This document shows, in pieces, positions 25,670 through 34,775 of a stretch of 64,000 nt of DNA. The notes under the pieces are model-generated. The model searched no databases and was not told where the DNA came from. It was given only the letters and a program-made list of their open reading frames with translations. The stretch is from Cupriavidus sp. BIS7 (GTDB taxonomy: Bacteria; Pseudomonadota; Gammaproteobacteria; Burkholderiales; Burkholderiaceae), in the NCBI RefSeq assembly GCF_000292345.1, contig NZ_ALOU01000009.1, positions 124,001 to 188,000 of the forward strand, read 5' to 3'. The position numbers and the translations under genes are program-made. How positions within the stretch are numbered: the first letter of the stretch is position 1; each line of letters starts with the position of its first letter.

Positions 25670-26974
25670 ATGACAGCGGAACGCTCAGAGTATCGCCCCG
25701 CACGAGCATGGTCCATTGCGATCATGCTTGCGCTCATGATGTTGGTGAACTTCCTCGACAAGGTGGTGCTCGGCCTCGTTTCAGTGCCGATGATGCGCGA
25801 GCTTCATCTCACGCCCACACAGTTCGGCCTGCTCGGTGGCAGCCTCAATTGGCTGTTTTCAATCTCGGCAGTAGTTGGCGGACTTGCGGCAAACCGTCTG
25901 TCGACCAAGTGGCTGCTCCTGACCATGGCCGCTGCCTGGTCTGTATTGCAGTTGCCGATGCTGGTTGCCAGTTCCGTCTGGGTCATCATCGCCTGCCGCG
26001 TGTTGCTCGGCGTCGGTGAAGGGCCGGCCTCGCCCGTCGCCACACATGCCATCTACAAGTGGTTTCCAGATGCCAGGCGCAATCTGCCAATTGCCGTGCT
26101 GCATCAGGGCAGCGCGCTCGGACTGCTGATTGCCGGCCTTGCCATTCCCACCATCACCACCCATTGGGGCTGGCGAGCGAATTTCCTTGTACTCGCTGCC
26201 CTGGGGCTGGTGTGGTGTGCCGCCTGGCTTGTTTTCGGTGCCGAAGGCAGCCTCGAGCGCGTGGCGCATGCTTCGAGCGCGAAGCGTATCCCATACGCGG
26301 TGTTGCTGACTGACCGAACCGTGTTGGGCAACTTTCTCGGTCACTTTGCAGCGAACTGGATTCTGGCGATGACACTCACCTGGCTGCCGACCTATCTGCA
26401 ACTCGGGCTCGGCTACGAAGCGCATGCGGCCGGCAGGATATTTGCGCTGTTCGTTGCTGTCACGGCCCCAATGAGCCTGGGGTTCGCATGGCTCTCTCAA
26501 CGCCTTCTGGCGCGCGGGGTTCCGTCGCGGATCGCACGAGGCCTCTTTGTGTCTGTCATGCTGGTGTTTGCAGGCGGGCTGCTTGCCGCACTCGCGTACC
26601 CCGGGCTCGGGCCCACCGCAAAGACTGTCGCGCTGGCGCTTGGCAGCGGCATGTCGCTGATCATGTATTCCGTTGGCCCGGCCATGCTGGGCGAGGTCAC
26701 GCCCAGTGTTCAGCGTGCAGGCGTGCTGGCCATGAGCAACGGATTGGCCGCTCTCGCCGGCCTGGCCGCTCCGGTCATCACCGGCATGCTGATTGAAACA
26801 GCAGGCGGATCGACGTCGCATGGATTTGAACAGGCGTGCCTTGTTTGCGGCGTCGTACTGCTGGGCTGCGGCCTGCTCGGCACTGTTTGTCTCGATCCAC
26901 AACGCTCGCAGCGCCGCTTCGCTGATGCCCTTTCCGGGACGGAGGACGTGGCAGGGACGTATCCGCTTTATTGA
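25670..26974 (+). CDS. MFS transporter (anion:cation symporter-like)
   Basis: A 434-residue 12-helix transporter. ATG at 25670 is preferred over 25658 because GGAGACAGG precedes it. The segments FLDKVVLGLVSVPMM, LGVGEGPASPVATHAIYKWFP and HWGWRANF resemble aromatic-acid and hexuronate transporters of the ACS family. It is clearly paralogous to the transporter at 32513-33847, which shares the same motifs in the same order. It lies 55 bp after the CoA-transferase and probably brings in the substrate of this module. Confidence 0.9.
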   Translation: MTAERSEYRPARAWSIAIMLALMMLVNFLDKVVLGLVSVPMMRELHLTPTQFGLLGGSLNWLFSISAVVGGLAANRLSTKWLLLTMAAAWSVLQLPMLVASSVWVIIACRVLLGVGEGPASPVATHAIYKWFPDARRNLPIAVLHQGSALGLLIAGLAIPTITTHWGWRANFLVLAALGLVWCAAWLVFGAEGSLERVAHASSAKRIPYAVLLTDRTVLGNFLGHFAANWILAMTLTWLPTYLQLGLGYEAHAAGRIFALFVAVTAPMSLGFAWLSQRLLARGVPSRIARGLFVSVMLVFAGGLLAALAYPGLGPTAKTVALALGSGMSLIMYSVGPAMLGEVTPSVQRAGVLAMSNGLAALAGLAAPVITGMLIETAGGSTSHGFEQACLVCGVVLLGCGLLGTVCLDPQRSQRRFADALSGTEDVAGTYPLY

Positions 26975-27036
26975 GATCTCCTTGTAGCGTTCCGATTGGC
27001 CTGCCCGCAAGCAACAAAACGACATCTGGAGACACC

Positions 27037-28380
27037 ATGCAATCTGGAAACAAGCACGGTATCGGCGTAGCAATGGCGATGGCCGCAATGCTCGCTGCCG
27101 CATCCGTACCGGCATATGCGCAGGTGCAAAATCAGGCCGAGACCACCGACCCAGTCAGGCTCGGTGTCATGCAGGGGTTTCCGCCACCAGCGGACAAGCG
27201 CGTCACCAAGGCCAATGCATTCCAGCTACCGAACCTGCGATGGGCGTTCCGCCACGCGCGCGAGACATCGCCCACTGCCGGCATTTCACGCGCGTCGTCA
27301 GCCCTTGCGCTTCCTTCACGCCCGGTGGCTGATCTTGATAACGTGCAGTTCGAAGTCGACGGGCAGCAGATCAAGCTATCCAGTTACCTTCACGATACCT
27401 ACACCGACGGGTTTATCGTCCTTCACAAGGGGAAAGTCGTCTACGAGCGCTACTTCGATTCGTTCGGGCCTCGGCAGCAGCACATCTGGGCTTCGATGAC
27501 GAAGTCCATTACTGGCTTGATTGCAGCCATGCTGATCGACGAAGGAAGACTGGATCCCCACGCAAAACTGGCAACCTACGTGCCGGAACTTGCCGGCAAT
27601 CCATTCGGCGAAGCCACGATTCAGCAGAATCTGGATATGGAGGTGGCAGTGAGCTACCCGGCAAGCCTGCCGCCTGATCTTGGGCTGTTCGGTGCTGTTG
27701 GCATTGTTCCCCGCCGCGACGGCGCGCCCGACAATATCTATGACTTCCTGAAGGTCGCCCGCAGATCGCAGGACACGACGGGGACGGGCGTCTTCTACTA
27801 TCAGAACGGCTCGCCAGAGGCTATCGCCTGGGCGCTAAGCAGGATCACTGGCCAGTCCTGGAGCACTCTGGTTTCAGACCGGCTCTGGTCGAAGTTCGCC
27901 GAGGACGAGGCCAGTATCCAGGTTGACCCGCTCGGCATTGCAATGGCGAGCGGCGGCATGAACACCACCCTGCGCGATGCCGCCCGCTTCGCCGAAGTCG
28001 TACGCAAGGCCAGTTCGGGAGAGAACCCGGACGCGCACCTCAGCAAGGCGGTTCGCATCGCCCTGACGCCCAACAACAACCAGGCGCTGTTCGCCGCAGG
28101 CAACCTGGCCGCCGGCAGAGCCAACTACGGCTATCGGGACTATTGGTACCAGGTCAATGATGGCGACGGTTCGATCGAGGCGAGTGGACGCTTTGGCCAG
28201 CGGATCTACATCAATCCGAAGCAGGCACTGACCATCGTGAAGTTCTCGTCCAATCCAGACTCCGCGCCGAGGCCCACCAGTGCCAACGCAACAACGCAAT
28301 CGGTGCAGCACCGGTCAATCGAATCCCCGGGGGCATTCGCCGGTGCCGTCAAGGCGGTCCTTGCGGCGATCGCGCACTAG
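27037..28380 (+). CDS. Secreted serine beta-lactamase-fold hydrolase (NylB/EstB-like)
   Basis: A 447-residue protein with a Sec signal ending in VPAYAQ (about residue 27). The catalytic S153-M-T-K156 (SxxK) and Y255-Q-N257 (YxN) motifs of class C beta-lactamase-fold hydrolases are visible. It resembles 6-aminohexanoate-oligomer hydrolase and EstB-like esterases more than true beta-lactamases. It follows the MFS gene by 62 bp with its own GGAGAC ribosome binding site. In the periplasm it could cleave an amide or ester to release the acid the module consumes. Confidence 0.85.
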   Translation: MQSGNKHGIGVAMAMAAMLAAASVPAYAQVQNQAETTDPVRLGVMQGFPPPADKRVTKANAFQLPNLRWAFRHARETSPTAGISRASSALALPSRPVADLDNVQFEVDGQQIKLSSYLHDTYTDGFIVLHKGKVVYERYFDSFGPRQQHIWASMTKSITGLIAAMLIDEGRLDPHAKLATYVPELAGNPFGEATIQQNLDMEVAVSYPASLPPDLGLFGAVGIVPRRDGAPDNIYDFLKVARRSQDTTGTGVFYYQNGSPEAIAWALSRITGQSWSTLVSDRLWSKFAEDEASIQVDPLGIAMASGGMNTTLRDAARFAEVVRKASSGENPDAHLSKAVRIALTPNNNQALFAAGNLAAGRANYGYRDYWYQVNDGDGSIEASGRFGQRIYINPKQALTIVKFSSNPDSAPRPTSANATTQSVQHRSIESPGAFAGAVKAVLAAIAH

Positions 28381-28394
28381 CCCACCCAATGCCC

Positions 28395-29540
28395 TTATCC
28401 AAAACGAACACAATAAACGGGCGGCAAATGCGCTGAAATCAAATGCCAGCTTTCACCGCCGTCGTCGGACGTCCATAGCGCGCCGGTGGTCGATCCCATC
28501 GCCAGGCGCGCGCCGGAGTCATCTACGGCGAGGCCGTGCCGATACACCAGGTCATACGCCGGTGCGGACGGCAACCCCGTTGAAAAACGCTCGAACGTGC
28601 GTCCGCCATCCCGGGTGCGCGTGACGACGAACTGGCCATCTACCGGAATCCGGCATTGGTCCTTCACGGCGGGCACGAACCACGCGGTGTCCGGCTCGCG
28701 CGGATGCACGGCAACCGCGAAGCCGAAGCTCGATGGCTGCGCTTCAATCCGCTGCCAGTGCGCCGCCCCGTCGGTCGAGCGGAAGATTGCGCAGTGGTGC
28801 TGCGTCCACAGTACATCCGGGTTGGCCGCGCATTGCACGACGCGGTGCGGGTCTTGCGCGTTGGCATCGCCGCGCCGATCCGGCGGCATGTAGTCGGCCT
28901 CCATGCCTTCGGCAGTCACGCGCCAGGTCGAGCCGCCGTCGGTGGTTTGCCAGACACCGCCGCACGACACGCCGATCGTCACGTGCCGGCTGTCGCGCGG
29001 GTCAACCATCACCGAATGGATGCCCGGCGCGTCGTAACCGCCCCCGAACCATTCGGGGCGCTCCGGACGATCCCACAGCGCGCGGTTGAGCACCCATGTA
29101 TCGCCACCATCATCGGAACGGAAGAGCCCGCCTGGAATCGTGCCGGCCCACAGGACGCCCGGCTCATCCCGGCCACCGGTTTCGAGCGACCAGATTTGCT
29201 GAAGCGTCCAGGGAGGAGACGGTGGACTGGGCGCGGCGGCGCTCGCGTTGTCCGCACTTGCGTTTGTGCCGTCACCGGTGCGCTCGGCGGTTGGCTGCGG
29301 CGGGTAGACAGGGACCGCGCACTCTTCCCAATCGTCCATGCCCGCGCGCCGGCGATGCAGCTTCACGCCGAAGTGACCGAGATTGAGCGCGGCATACAGC
29401 GATCCGTCGCGCCGGTCAGGCAGCACCATGCTCACTGGCTCGCCAACGAATTGCGGCTTGCCGAGAGTCCAGCCGCCGTCGCCATCGGCCTGCAGTACGA
29501 ACAATCCCTTTCGAGTTGCGACGAGCAATCGGTCGCTCAT
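28395..29540 (-). CDS. BNR/Asp-box beta-propeller protein (exo-alpha-sialidase-like)
   Basis: A 381-residue cytoplasmic-looking protein with several Asp-box repeats: RSDDGGDTW, TTDGGSTW, TRDGGRTF and TSDDGGESW, each probably one propeller blade. It opens MSDRLLVATRKGLFVLQ, a common start in this family. A low-complexity Ala/Pro/Ser stretch lies near residues 90-110. True sialidase catalytic residues are not evident, so glycosidase activity is doubtful. It lies 36 bp after a gene for a MoaD-like protein and is probably co-transcribed with it. Confidence 0.8.
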   Translation of the reverse strand: MSDRLLVATRKGLFVLQADGDGGWTLGKPQFVGEPVSMVLPDRRDGSLYAALNLGHFGVKLHRRRAGMDDWEECAVPVYPPQPTAERTGDGTNASADNASAAAPSPPSPPWTLQQIWSLETGGRDEPGVLWAGTIPGGLFRSDDGGDTWVLNRALWDRPERPEWFGGGYDAPGIHSVMVDPRDSRHVTIGVSCGGVWQTTDGGSTWRVTAEGMEADYMPPDRRGDANAQDPHRVVQCAANPDVLWTQHHCAIFRSTDGAAHWQRIEAQPSSFGFAVAVHPREPDTAWFVPAVKDQCRIPVDGQFVVTRTRDGGRTFERFSTGLPSAPAYDLVYRHGLAVDDSGARLAMGSTTGALWTSDDGGESWHLISAHLPPVYCVRFG

Positions 29541-29576
29541 GTCGAATGCCTCCTCGGGTAAGAGTGAGAAATCCCG

Positions 29577-29846
29577 CTATCCGCCCGACAGCGCCTGTAT
29601 GACGTACACGTGGCTTTTCTCGTCGAGCGCATCGGACAGATGTTGTCGGTCGTGCACCCGCCGGCCGTCGATAAACACGGCGAGATGCCTTCGCAGCGAT
29701 CCCTGATCGTCAAGGATATAGCCGCGCAGCTGAGGCTGCACCGCGAAGACGGCCTCCAGCGCTTCGCCAAGCGTCCGCGCATCGATCTCGCGCTCAGGCG
29801 TCGCGATATGTCGCTGAATCGAAGCGGCAAAGAAGATGTGCGCCAT
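29577..29846 (-). CDS. MoaD/ThiS-family ubiquitin-like sulfur carrier protein
   Basis: An 89-residue beta-grasp protein ending in ALSGG. The terminal di-glycine is the feature used by MoaD/ThiS proteins for adenylation and thiocarboxylation. Other family traits are LGEALEAVFAVQPQLRGYILDD and VFIDGRRV. No MoaE, ThiG or E1-like activating gene is nearby. It forms a two-gene unit with the BNR-repeat protein. Whether it donates sulfur or is conjugated to a protein is unknown. Confidence 0.85.
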   Translation of the reverse strand: MAHIFFAASIQRHIATPEREIDARTLGEALEAVFAVQPQLRGYILDDQGSLRRHLAVFIDGRRVHDRQHLSDALDEKSHVYVIQALSGG

Positions 29847-29972
29847 GGAGGGCGGCCACGCGGGAACGGCTGTGTCTGTGGGTTTTGTAGTGTAGGCGAT
29901 CCACGCAGCACTGGCATCCAGCCACCGCCCCCACGTACCAACCTCGGCAGGTGAGCGCCCTATGGCCGGCCG

Positions 29973-31130
29973 TCAGAACACATGGCGGATGCCCACTGCA
30001 ACGCCAACCATTGAGTTCTGGCCAGAGGGAAGGACGTAACTGTTCACCGTAAGACTGGTTGCGAAGTTACTCGCTGCCGAATCCATGGTCAGGCCAGCGT
30101 TCCTTGAGTAAGCCGTCGTCAGGTAAATGTCAGTCCGCTTCGATAACGTGTAATCCGCAATCAGGGCAATCTGCCAAGGATTGGCAACATTGGCGTTCCC
30201 GCCCAGGTTCTTTATGTTCTGATAGTCGTACTCGAGCGTGAAATCGAGCGCGGAGGAGAAGCGGTATTGACCGCCGACCCAGTAGAAATCATCACGAAGC
30301 ATCAGGGTGCCGTTCTGGTCCTTGTTCTGTCCCCAGCGGTAACCGCCCATTACCTTCGCGGTGCCATTGATCGCGTAGCTTGCCATGACCGCAGCCTTTT
30401 TGAAGGTAGCACTGCCAGTGCCGATCGTCGGATTCCACTGGTCATAGCCGATGGCCACCCCAAAACGTTCGGCCAGATAGGTCAGACCCGCGCCATAGGC
30501 AGAGTCACGGCGGAACTGCCCTGGTACTTCGCCGTTACCGCCAGCGGCCGGAACAGCAGGATCGACTTGCGGAAGCGCTATGCCCGCGCCGAACGACCAA
30601 TGTGCCATGGCCGTGAAGGGTCCGAACACTCCCGTGTACTTCGCCACATTGTCCTCGCGGAAGTTGGCACCGGCGATCACGCCGACGGGCTCGTACTGAG
30701 TGGCATATCGTGCCGGGGCGAAGTTGGCCAACGTGAGGAACAGCGAGTGATACTGCCGACCGAAGGTGAACTGGCCGTATGCCGTGTCAAGGCCAACATA
30801 GGCTTGACGACCGAACAAACGACCGCCTTGTTGCATGCCGCCGTTATCGCTATTGAAGCCGCTTTCCAGGACGAAGACAGACTTCATCCCGCCGCCAAGG
30901 TCTTCGGTCCCGCGCAGACCCCAGCGCGAGCCGGAATATCCACCGGCGTCTTCGCGAAAGACCTTGCCGCCCTGACCTGGATTAAAACCGTTACTCGCCT
31001 GCGGCACTACGCCGACATGGTTGACGTACTCCACATTGACGTCGGCAACGCCGTACAACGTCACGCTGGATTGTGCTTCGGCTGCGCCGCATGCACTAAC
31101 AGCAGCCAACGCAAGAATCGTCTTTTTCAT
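29973..31130 (-). CDS. Gram-negative porin (Burkholderiales 16-stranded type)
   Basis: A 385-residue outer-membrane porin. The signal peptide MKKTILALAAVSACGAAEAQ is followed by SSVTLYGVADVNVEYVN, the typical first strand of betaproteobacterial porins, and the protein ends in the outer-membrane signature GIRHVF with terminal Phe. GGAGGAG precedes ATG at 31130. It probably gives general or substrate uptake for the neighbouring catabolic module. Confidence 0.95.
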   Translation of the reverse strand: MKKTILALAAVSACGAAEAQSSVTLYGVADVNVEYVNHVGVVPQASNGFNPGQGGKVFREDAGGYSGSRWGLRGTEDLGGGMKSVFVLESGFNSDNGGMQQGGRLFGRQAYVGLDTAYGQFTFGRQYHSLFLTLANFAPARYATQYEPVGVIAGANFREDNVAKYTGVFGPFTAMAHWSFGAGIALPQVDPAVPAAGGNGEVPGQFRRDSAYGAGLTYLAERFGVAIGYDQWNPTIGTGSATFKKAAVMASYAINGTAKVMGGYRWGQNKDQNGTLMLRDDFYWVGGQYRFSSALDFTLEYDYQNIKNLGGNANVANPWQIALIADYTLSKRTDIYLTTAYSRNAGLTMDSAASNFATSLTVNSYVLPSGQNSMVGVAVGIRHVF

Positions 31131-31464
31131 TACCTGCTCTCCTCCATGGTTCATCATTTTTGATATATCGCGGGTCAACGGCCATATGACCCTAACCAAC
31201 TGCCGTCCAAAATTGCCTCGTCGGGAAGAATCGGGACGAACGGGGTCCGTCAGGCATCCTTCCGGAGCCCTCTCGTGCTTGAACTTTTCTTCGATGAAAC
31301 ATCGCTTGCGGCAGAACCCGCGCCGTGCGCAAGCAAGACCGATGGTCGTTGTCGAATAACGCGCTCCCAGCTCACTCCTATGCGCCACGCAACAACGACT
31401 CCACGAACTTCATAGGCGCGTAAGTAGTGCCGTTTGATGAGGGACGGCCACAACCCTTGACGAG
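31131..31464. other. Intergenic region without a supported gene
   Basis: This 334-bp stretch separates the porin start from the hydrolase stop, both on the minus strand. It presumably holds the porin promoter. I see no convincing operator, terminator or RNA element in it, and its short open frames lack coding features. Confidence 0.5.
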
Positions 31465-32409
31465 TTACCCGGTCATGAGAGCCCGCTTAAGCTGAAAGGC
31501 ACACATCTGGACAGCTACGTTGGCTTCGTCGTTGACGCGCCCCATCACAATGAAGGCGTGAATCTGACGCTCAAAGTTCACCAGCGTTGCCTGACTTCCC
31601 GCCTTCGTCATGGACTGCGCGTACTGCATCCCTTCATCGCGCAGCGGGTCATATCCAGCCGTGATGATGAAGGCTGGCGGCAAGTCGGCATGACTGGAGT
31701 GAAGTAGCGGAGAAGCGCGCCAGTCAAGATCCTGAGCCGGGTCGGTGATATAGAGATCGTGGCAGTAGTCGATCAGCTCCTTGGTGAGCAGATAGCCATG
31801 GGCGTTACTGACACGTGAAGGCCAATGCTCGCGCTGATCGGTGCTGGGGTAGATCAGAAGCTGAAACGCAATTGGCATGTCGCCGGTATCGCGCGCCCAC
31901 AGCGCAGTCACTGCCGCGAGGTTGCCCCCGGCACTGTCACCACCGACGGCCATACGGTGCGGATCGATCTTTAGCGCGGCCGCATTGCCGTATACCCAGC
32001 GGGCAGCAGCAATGGCGTCTTCCGGCGCAGCAGGGAAGCGGTGTTCGGGTGCCAGCCGGTAGTCGACAGAGATGACGGCGCAGCCCGAATCATTGGTCAG
32101 TTGGCGACAGAGCCCGTCATGTGAATCAAGATCGCCAAATACGAAGCCGCCTCCGTGGAAGTACACCAGTACGGGCAAGGGATCATCGGCGCTGCTGGCA
32201 GCCGGGCGGTAGCTTCGCAACGGAATGGGGCCTCTCGGACCCGGGGCATGCAGGTCGCGGACAGACCCCACCTCCGGCGCATCGGGTTGCAGTAGCGGGC
32301 GGCCTTTTCGCTGGGCGTCCCGTAGCAGCTCGGGCGGCAATTCTTGAAGAGGCGGTGCGTCGCTTTCTCGCGTTCGGCACAACAACGCCTCAACTTGTGG
32401 GTGCAACAT
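31465..32409 (-). CDS. Alpha/beta hydrolase of the hormone-sensitive-lipase (HSL) family
   Basis: A 314-residue esterase/lipase. The oxyanion motif HGGGF, the nucleophile motif GDSAGGN, the acid DPLRDEG and the histidine region RQIHAFIVMG are all present. The start ATG at 32409 has AAGGAGAG upstream. No signal peptide is seen. It lies 103 bp downstream of the MFS gene on the same strand and probably hydrolyses an ester taken up by that transporter; the substrate is not known. Confidence 0.92.
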   Translation of the reverse strand: MLHPQVEALLCRTRESDAPPLQELPPELLRDAQRKGRPLLQPDAPEVGSVRDLHAPGPRGPIPLRSYRPAASSADDPLPVLVYFHGGGFVFGDLDSHDGLCRQLTNDSGCAVISVDYRLAPEHRFPAAPEDAIAAARWVYGNAAALKIDPHRMAVGGDSAGGNLAAVTALWARDTGDMPIAFQLLIYPSTDQREHWPSRVSNAHGYLLTKELIDYCHDLYITDPAQDLDWRASPLLHSSHADLPPAFIITAGYDPLRDEGMQYAQSMTKAGSQATLVNFERQIHAFIVMGRVNDEANVAVQMCAFQLKRALMTG

Positions 32410-32512
32410 GGTCAACTCTCCTTGGCAAGCTTTACGACAGCCGATTCGACAACTCAACTCCACCCTCTTCCGTCTGCCCCTGCAATCGGCGACTTTCATC
32501 CCGGTGCAGCGA

Positions 32513-33847
32513 TCAGTCACGCAGATTTCGCAACGAGCGCGCCGGATCTTGGCCCAGCACTCCAACCACAGCGCCTGCCACCATCACCGCACCACACACC
32601 ATAAAGCCGAACTCGAAGCTGTTCAGGCTGCTTCCCCCATGTGTTTGCAAAACGCGTCCCATGACGATGGGTGCGATGGCGCCGGCGCAAGTGCTCACGG
32701 CGGTGTACAGGGCGATCATGCCGCTGCGTTGTGCGTCTGGCACGATCTCGCCCAGCACAGCCGGTCCGAGTGAGAACGCCAGGGGCGGCAACGTCGACGC
32801 CACGGCCAGCATGGCCACCCTGCCGCCTGGCGTGGTCGCAATCGACGGAAAGAGCAGGAGGATCAAGCCGCCGATTCCTACGCAACCACAACTGAACATG
32901 CAGCGCGCGATACGCGAGGAGACGCCGCGCTTCAACATTGACTGCGAGCACCAACTCAGCGCCATGGCGGCCGGTGTGCCAACGGCGACGATCACGGCGA
33001 ACATCCGTCCTGCAGTAACGCTGTCATATCCAAGACCTCGCTCCAGGAAGGCCGGTAGCCATGTAAGCGTCAGCGCGCTACCCCAGTACGCGGCGAAGCC
33101 CGTTACGCAGCTGCACAGGACTGTCGCGTCGGTCAACAATTTGCGATAGGGCACAGGACGTCGCTGGCGCTCCGCATTTCCGCCTGCCGATGCAGGTATC
33201 ACGGTGTGGAGCGTGCCTTCACGCCCCCAGCACAGCCACCCCAGCGCCCAGAGGAGGGAGACGGTGCCCAGCACAATGAAGTTGGCCCGCCAGCCCCAGT
33301 GTTGCGTGATATAGGGCACCATCAGCCCGGCCACCAGCATGCCGATGACAGCGCCCTGGCTGATCAGCGCGACGGGAAGATTGCGCTTTTCATGGGGAAA
33401 CCACTTGTAAAGAGCGTGCACGGAAACGGGAAAGGCCGGCCCCTCCCCCGCACCCAGCAGTACGCGCCCCACCAGCAGGGCTGTGGCCGACGCAGCAAAG
33501 ATCACCGGAAGCTGCACGACTGACCAAACCAGCGCCATGCCAAGCAGCAGCCAGCGCGCGGGCAGGCGGTTGCCGATAAATCCCACCAGCGCCGCCGAGA
33601 TCGTGAATAGCCAGAAGAAGCTGCTGGCGACCACGCCAAACTCGGTAGGACTCAGGTGCAGGTCACGCATGAGGGGTACGGCCACCATGCCCAGCACGAC
33701 CTTGTCGAGAAAGTTGATGGAAGCGAAAACCGTCAGCGCAGCCGCCACGCCCCAGGCCTTGCCAGGCTGATACCTGCCCGCGCTGTCGACCGCCGACTCG
33801 CGTGCGGGTTCGCCTTCTCCTGACGCCGTTATCAATATGTCTGCCAT
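32513..33847 (-). CDS. MFS transporter (anion:cation symporter-like), paralogue of 25670-26974
   Basis: A 444-residue 12-helix transporter with a ~30-residue hydrophilic N-terminus. Shared motifs with the other transporter are NFLDKVVLGMVAVPLMRDLHL, GAGEGPAFPVSVHALYKWFP, RNLPVALISQGA and HWGWRANFIV. The two probably carry related organic acids. It is followed by the HSL-type esterase, and the region upstream (33848-34543) has a short TGTATATACA palindrome that may be its operator. Confidence 0.9.
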   Translation of the reverse strand: MADILITASGEGEPARESAVDSAGRYQPGKAWGVAAALTVFASINFLDKVVLGMVAVPLMRDLHLSPTEFGVVASSFFWLFTISAALVGFIGNRLPARWLLLGMALVWSVVQLPVIFAASATALLVGRVLLGAGEGPAFPVSVHALYKWFPHEKRNLPVALISQGAVIGMLVAGLMVPYITQHWGWRANFIVLGTVSLLWALGWLCWGREGTLHTVIPASAGGNAERQRRPVPYRKLLTDATVLCSCVTGFAAYWGSALTLTWLPAFLERGLGYDSVTAGRMFAVIVAVGTPAAMALSWCSQSMLKRGVSSRIARCMFSCGCVGIGGLILLLFPSIATTPGGRVAMLAVASTLPPLAFSLGPAVLGEIVPDAQRSGMIALYTAVSTCAGAIAPIVMGRVLQTHGGSSLNSFEFGFMVCGAVMVAGAVVGVLGQDPARSLRNLRD

Positions 33848-34543
33848 GTTGTCTCCCTCCTTGAACCGCCTTTGTGGCGTCTTTATTTATGGAAGTGGGC
33901 GAAGCACCAGCCTGCCCGTATGTTGAGCGGCGCTCTCAGGAATCTCCGCGACCTCGGGATCGAGTTTGTTGATCTGCATGCGCAGCGGCGCCTCGGACAT
34001 GCCAGCGCTTTGCGGTCTCGCGAGTGCCTCGCGGGGGGGGCGGATCTCAGCATCGTGAAAACAGGAGTTTTCACTCAAGACAATTCGTTCGGATAAATCG
34101 GCCAGGGCTGGACGCGGATACATGATGGTCGTGTATAGGCTTGTATATACATGATCAGTATCGCTTCGCAGACTACCGGTTTCAATGACATCCGATGATC
34201 AATCGTGTTCGAAAAAACAGAACAACCCGAGTCCACGCAGATGTCGGCGATCGCGCCCGCAGGCCCCTTGATGGTGGCGGCCGAGTACCGCGATGGAGAG
34301 ATTTCGCCGCCGCCCTGGCACTACTGCGTGACGCCACTCTCGCCCGTGTCTACCTCGACGGTGATGCGGTGACGACCACCTTCCGTCGCTCGGCGCGCCG
34401 AGTAGTTGGGCTGAGTTAGCCGCCGCCCCCATTAGAGCGCCTTGCTTCTGAATGGGGAGGAATGCCTATGGCCTCGGTCACCTTGATGCGGACATCCCGG
34501 CGATGGCTCCGCATCCAGCTGTGGTCACCCTCCAACGCTCGCT
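33848..34543. other. Gene-poor region with possible regulatory repeats
   Basis: No gene in this ~700-bp stretch can be supported; short open frames on both strands show no family features. A perfect TGTATATACA palindrome (34142-34151) and two direct copies of ATACATGAT (34118-34126 and 34147-34155) lie here, 300 bp upstream of the MFS gene. The region between them and the LuxR remnant may be decayed sequence of a lost regulator gene. Confidence 0.45.
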
Positions 34544-34762
34544 TCAGTGCGCGTCACCGCGAACAGGCGGCGTGAGGCCATGCAACAGGCTCAGAAGATC
34601 GGCCTGCCTTGTCGTGTCGGCTTTTGAGTAGATGTGCTGCAGGTGGGTGCGAACCGTTGGCTCGCTGATGCAGAGCATTCCTGCCGACTCCATTCCGCTT
34701 AGCCCTTGCGAGAGGGCCAGCAGCACGTGCAGTTCGCCCCCAGTCGGCCCGTGCAGTCGCAC
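34544..34762 (-). pseudogene. LuxR-type HTH remnant
   Basis: A 72-residue frame that is almost only a LuxR/GerE DNA-binding domain (LALSQGLSGMESAGMLCISEPTVRTHLQHIY). Full regulators of this type are several hundred residues long, as the one at 44520-45707 shows. The upstream part is absent, because the DUF1254 gene ends only 14 bp before this frame. It is best read as the 3' end left after a deletion. A stand-alone small regulator of the same length is possible but less likely. Confidence 0.65.
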
Positions 34763-34775
34763 AAAGGCCTCAGCG

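Noticed and set aside
27037-28380. Reading the SxxK hydrolase as a beta-lactamase resistance gene
   Set aside because: Motifs fit the wide beta-lactamase fold, but context (acyl-CoA catabolism) and the NylB/EstB-like sequence favour an ester or amide hydrolase.
33887-34123. 78-residue minus-strand frame in the gene-poor region
   Set aside because: No family resemblance and no ribosome binding site; may be decayed coding sequence but cannot be supported.
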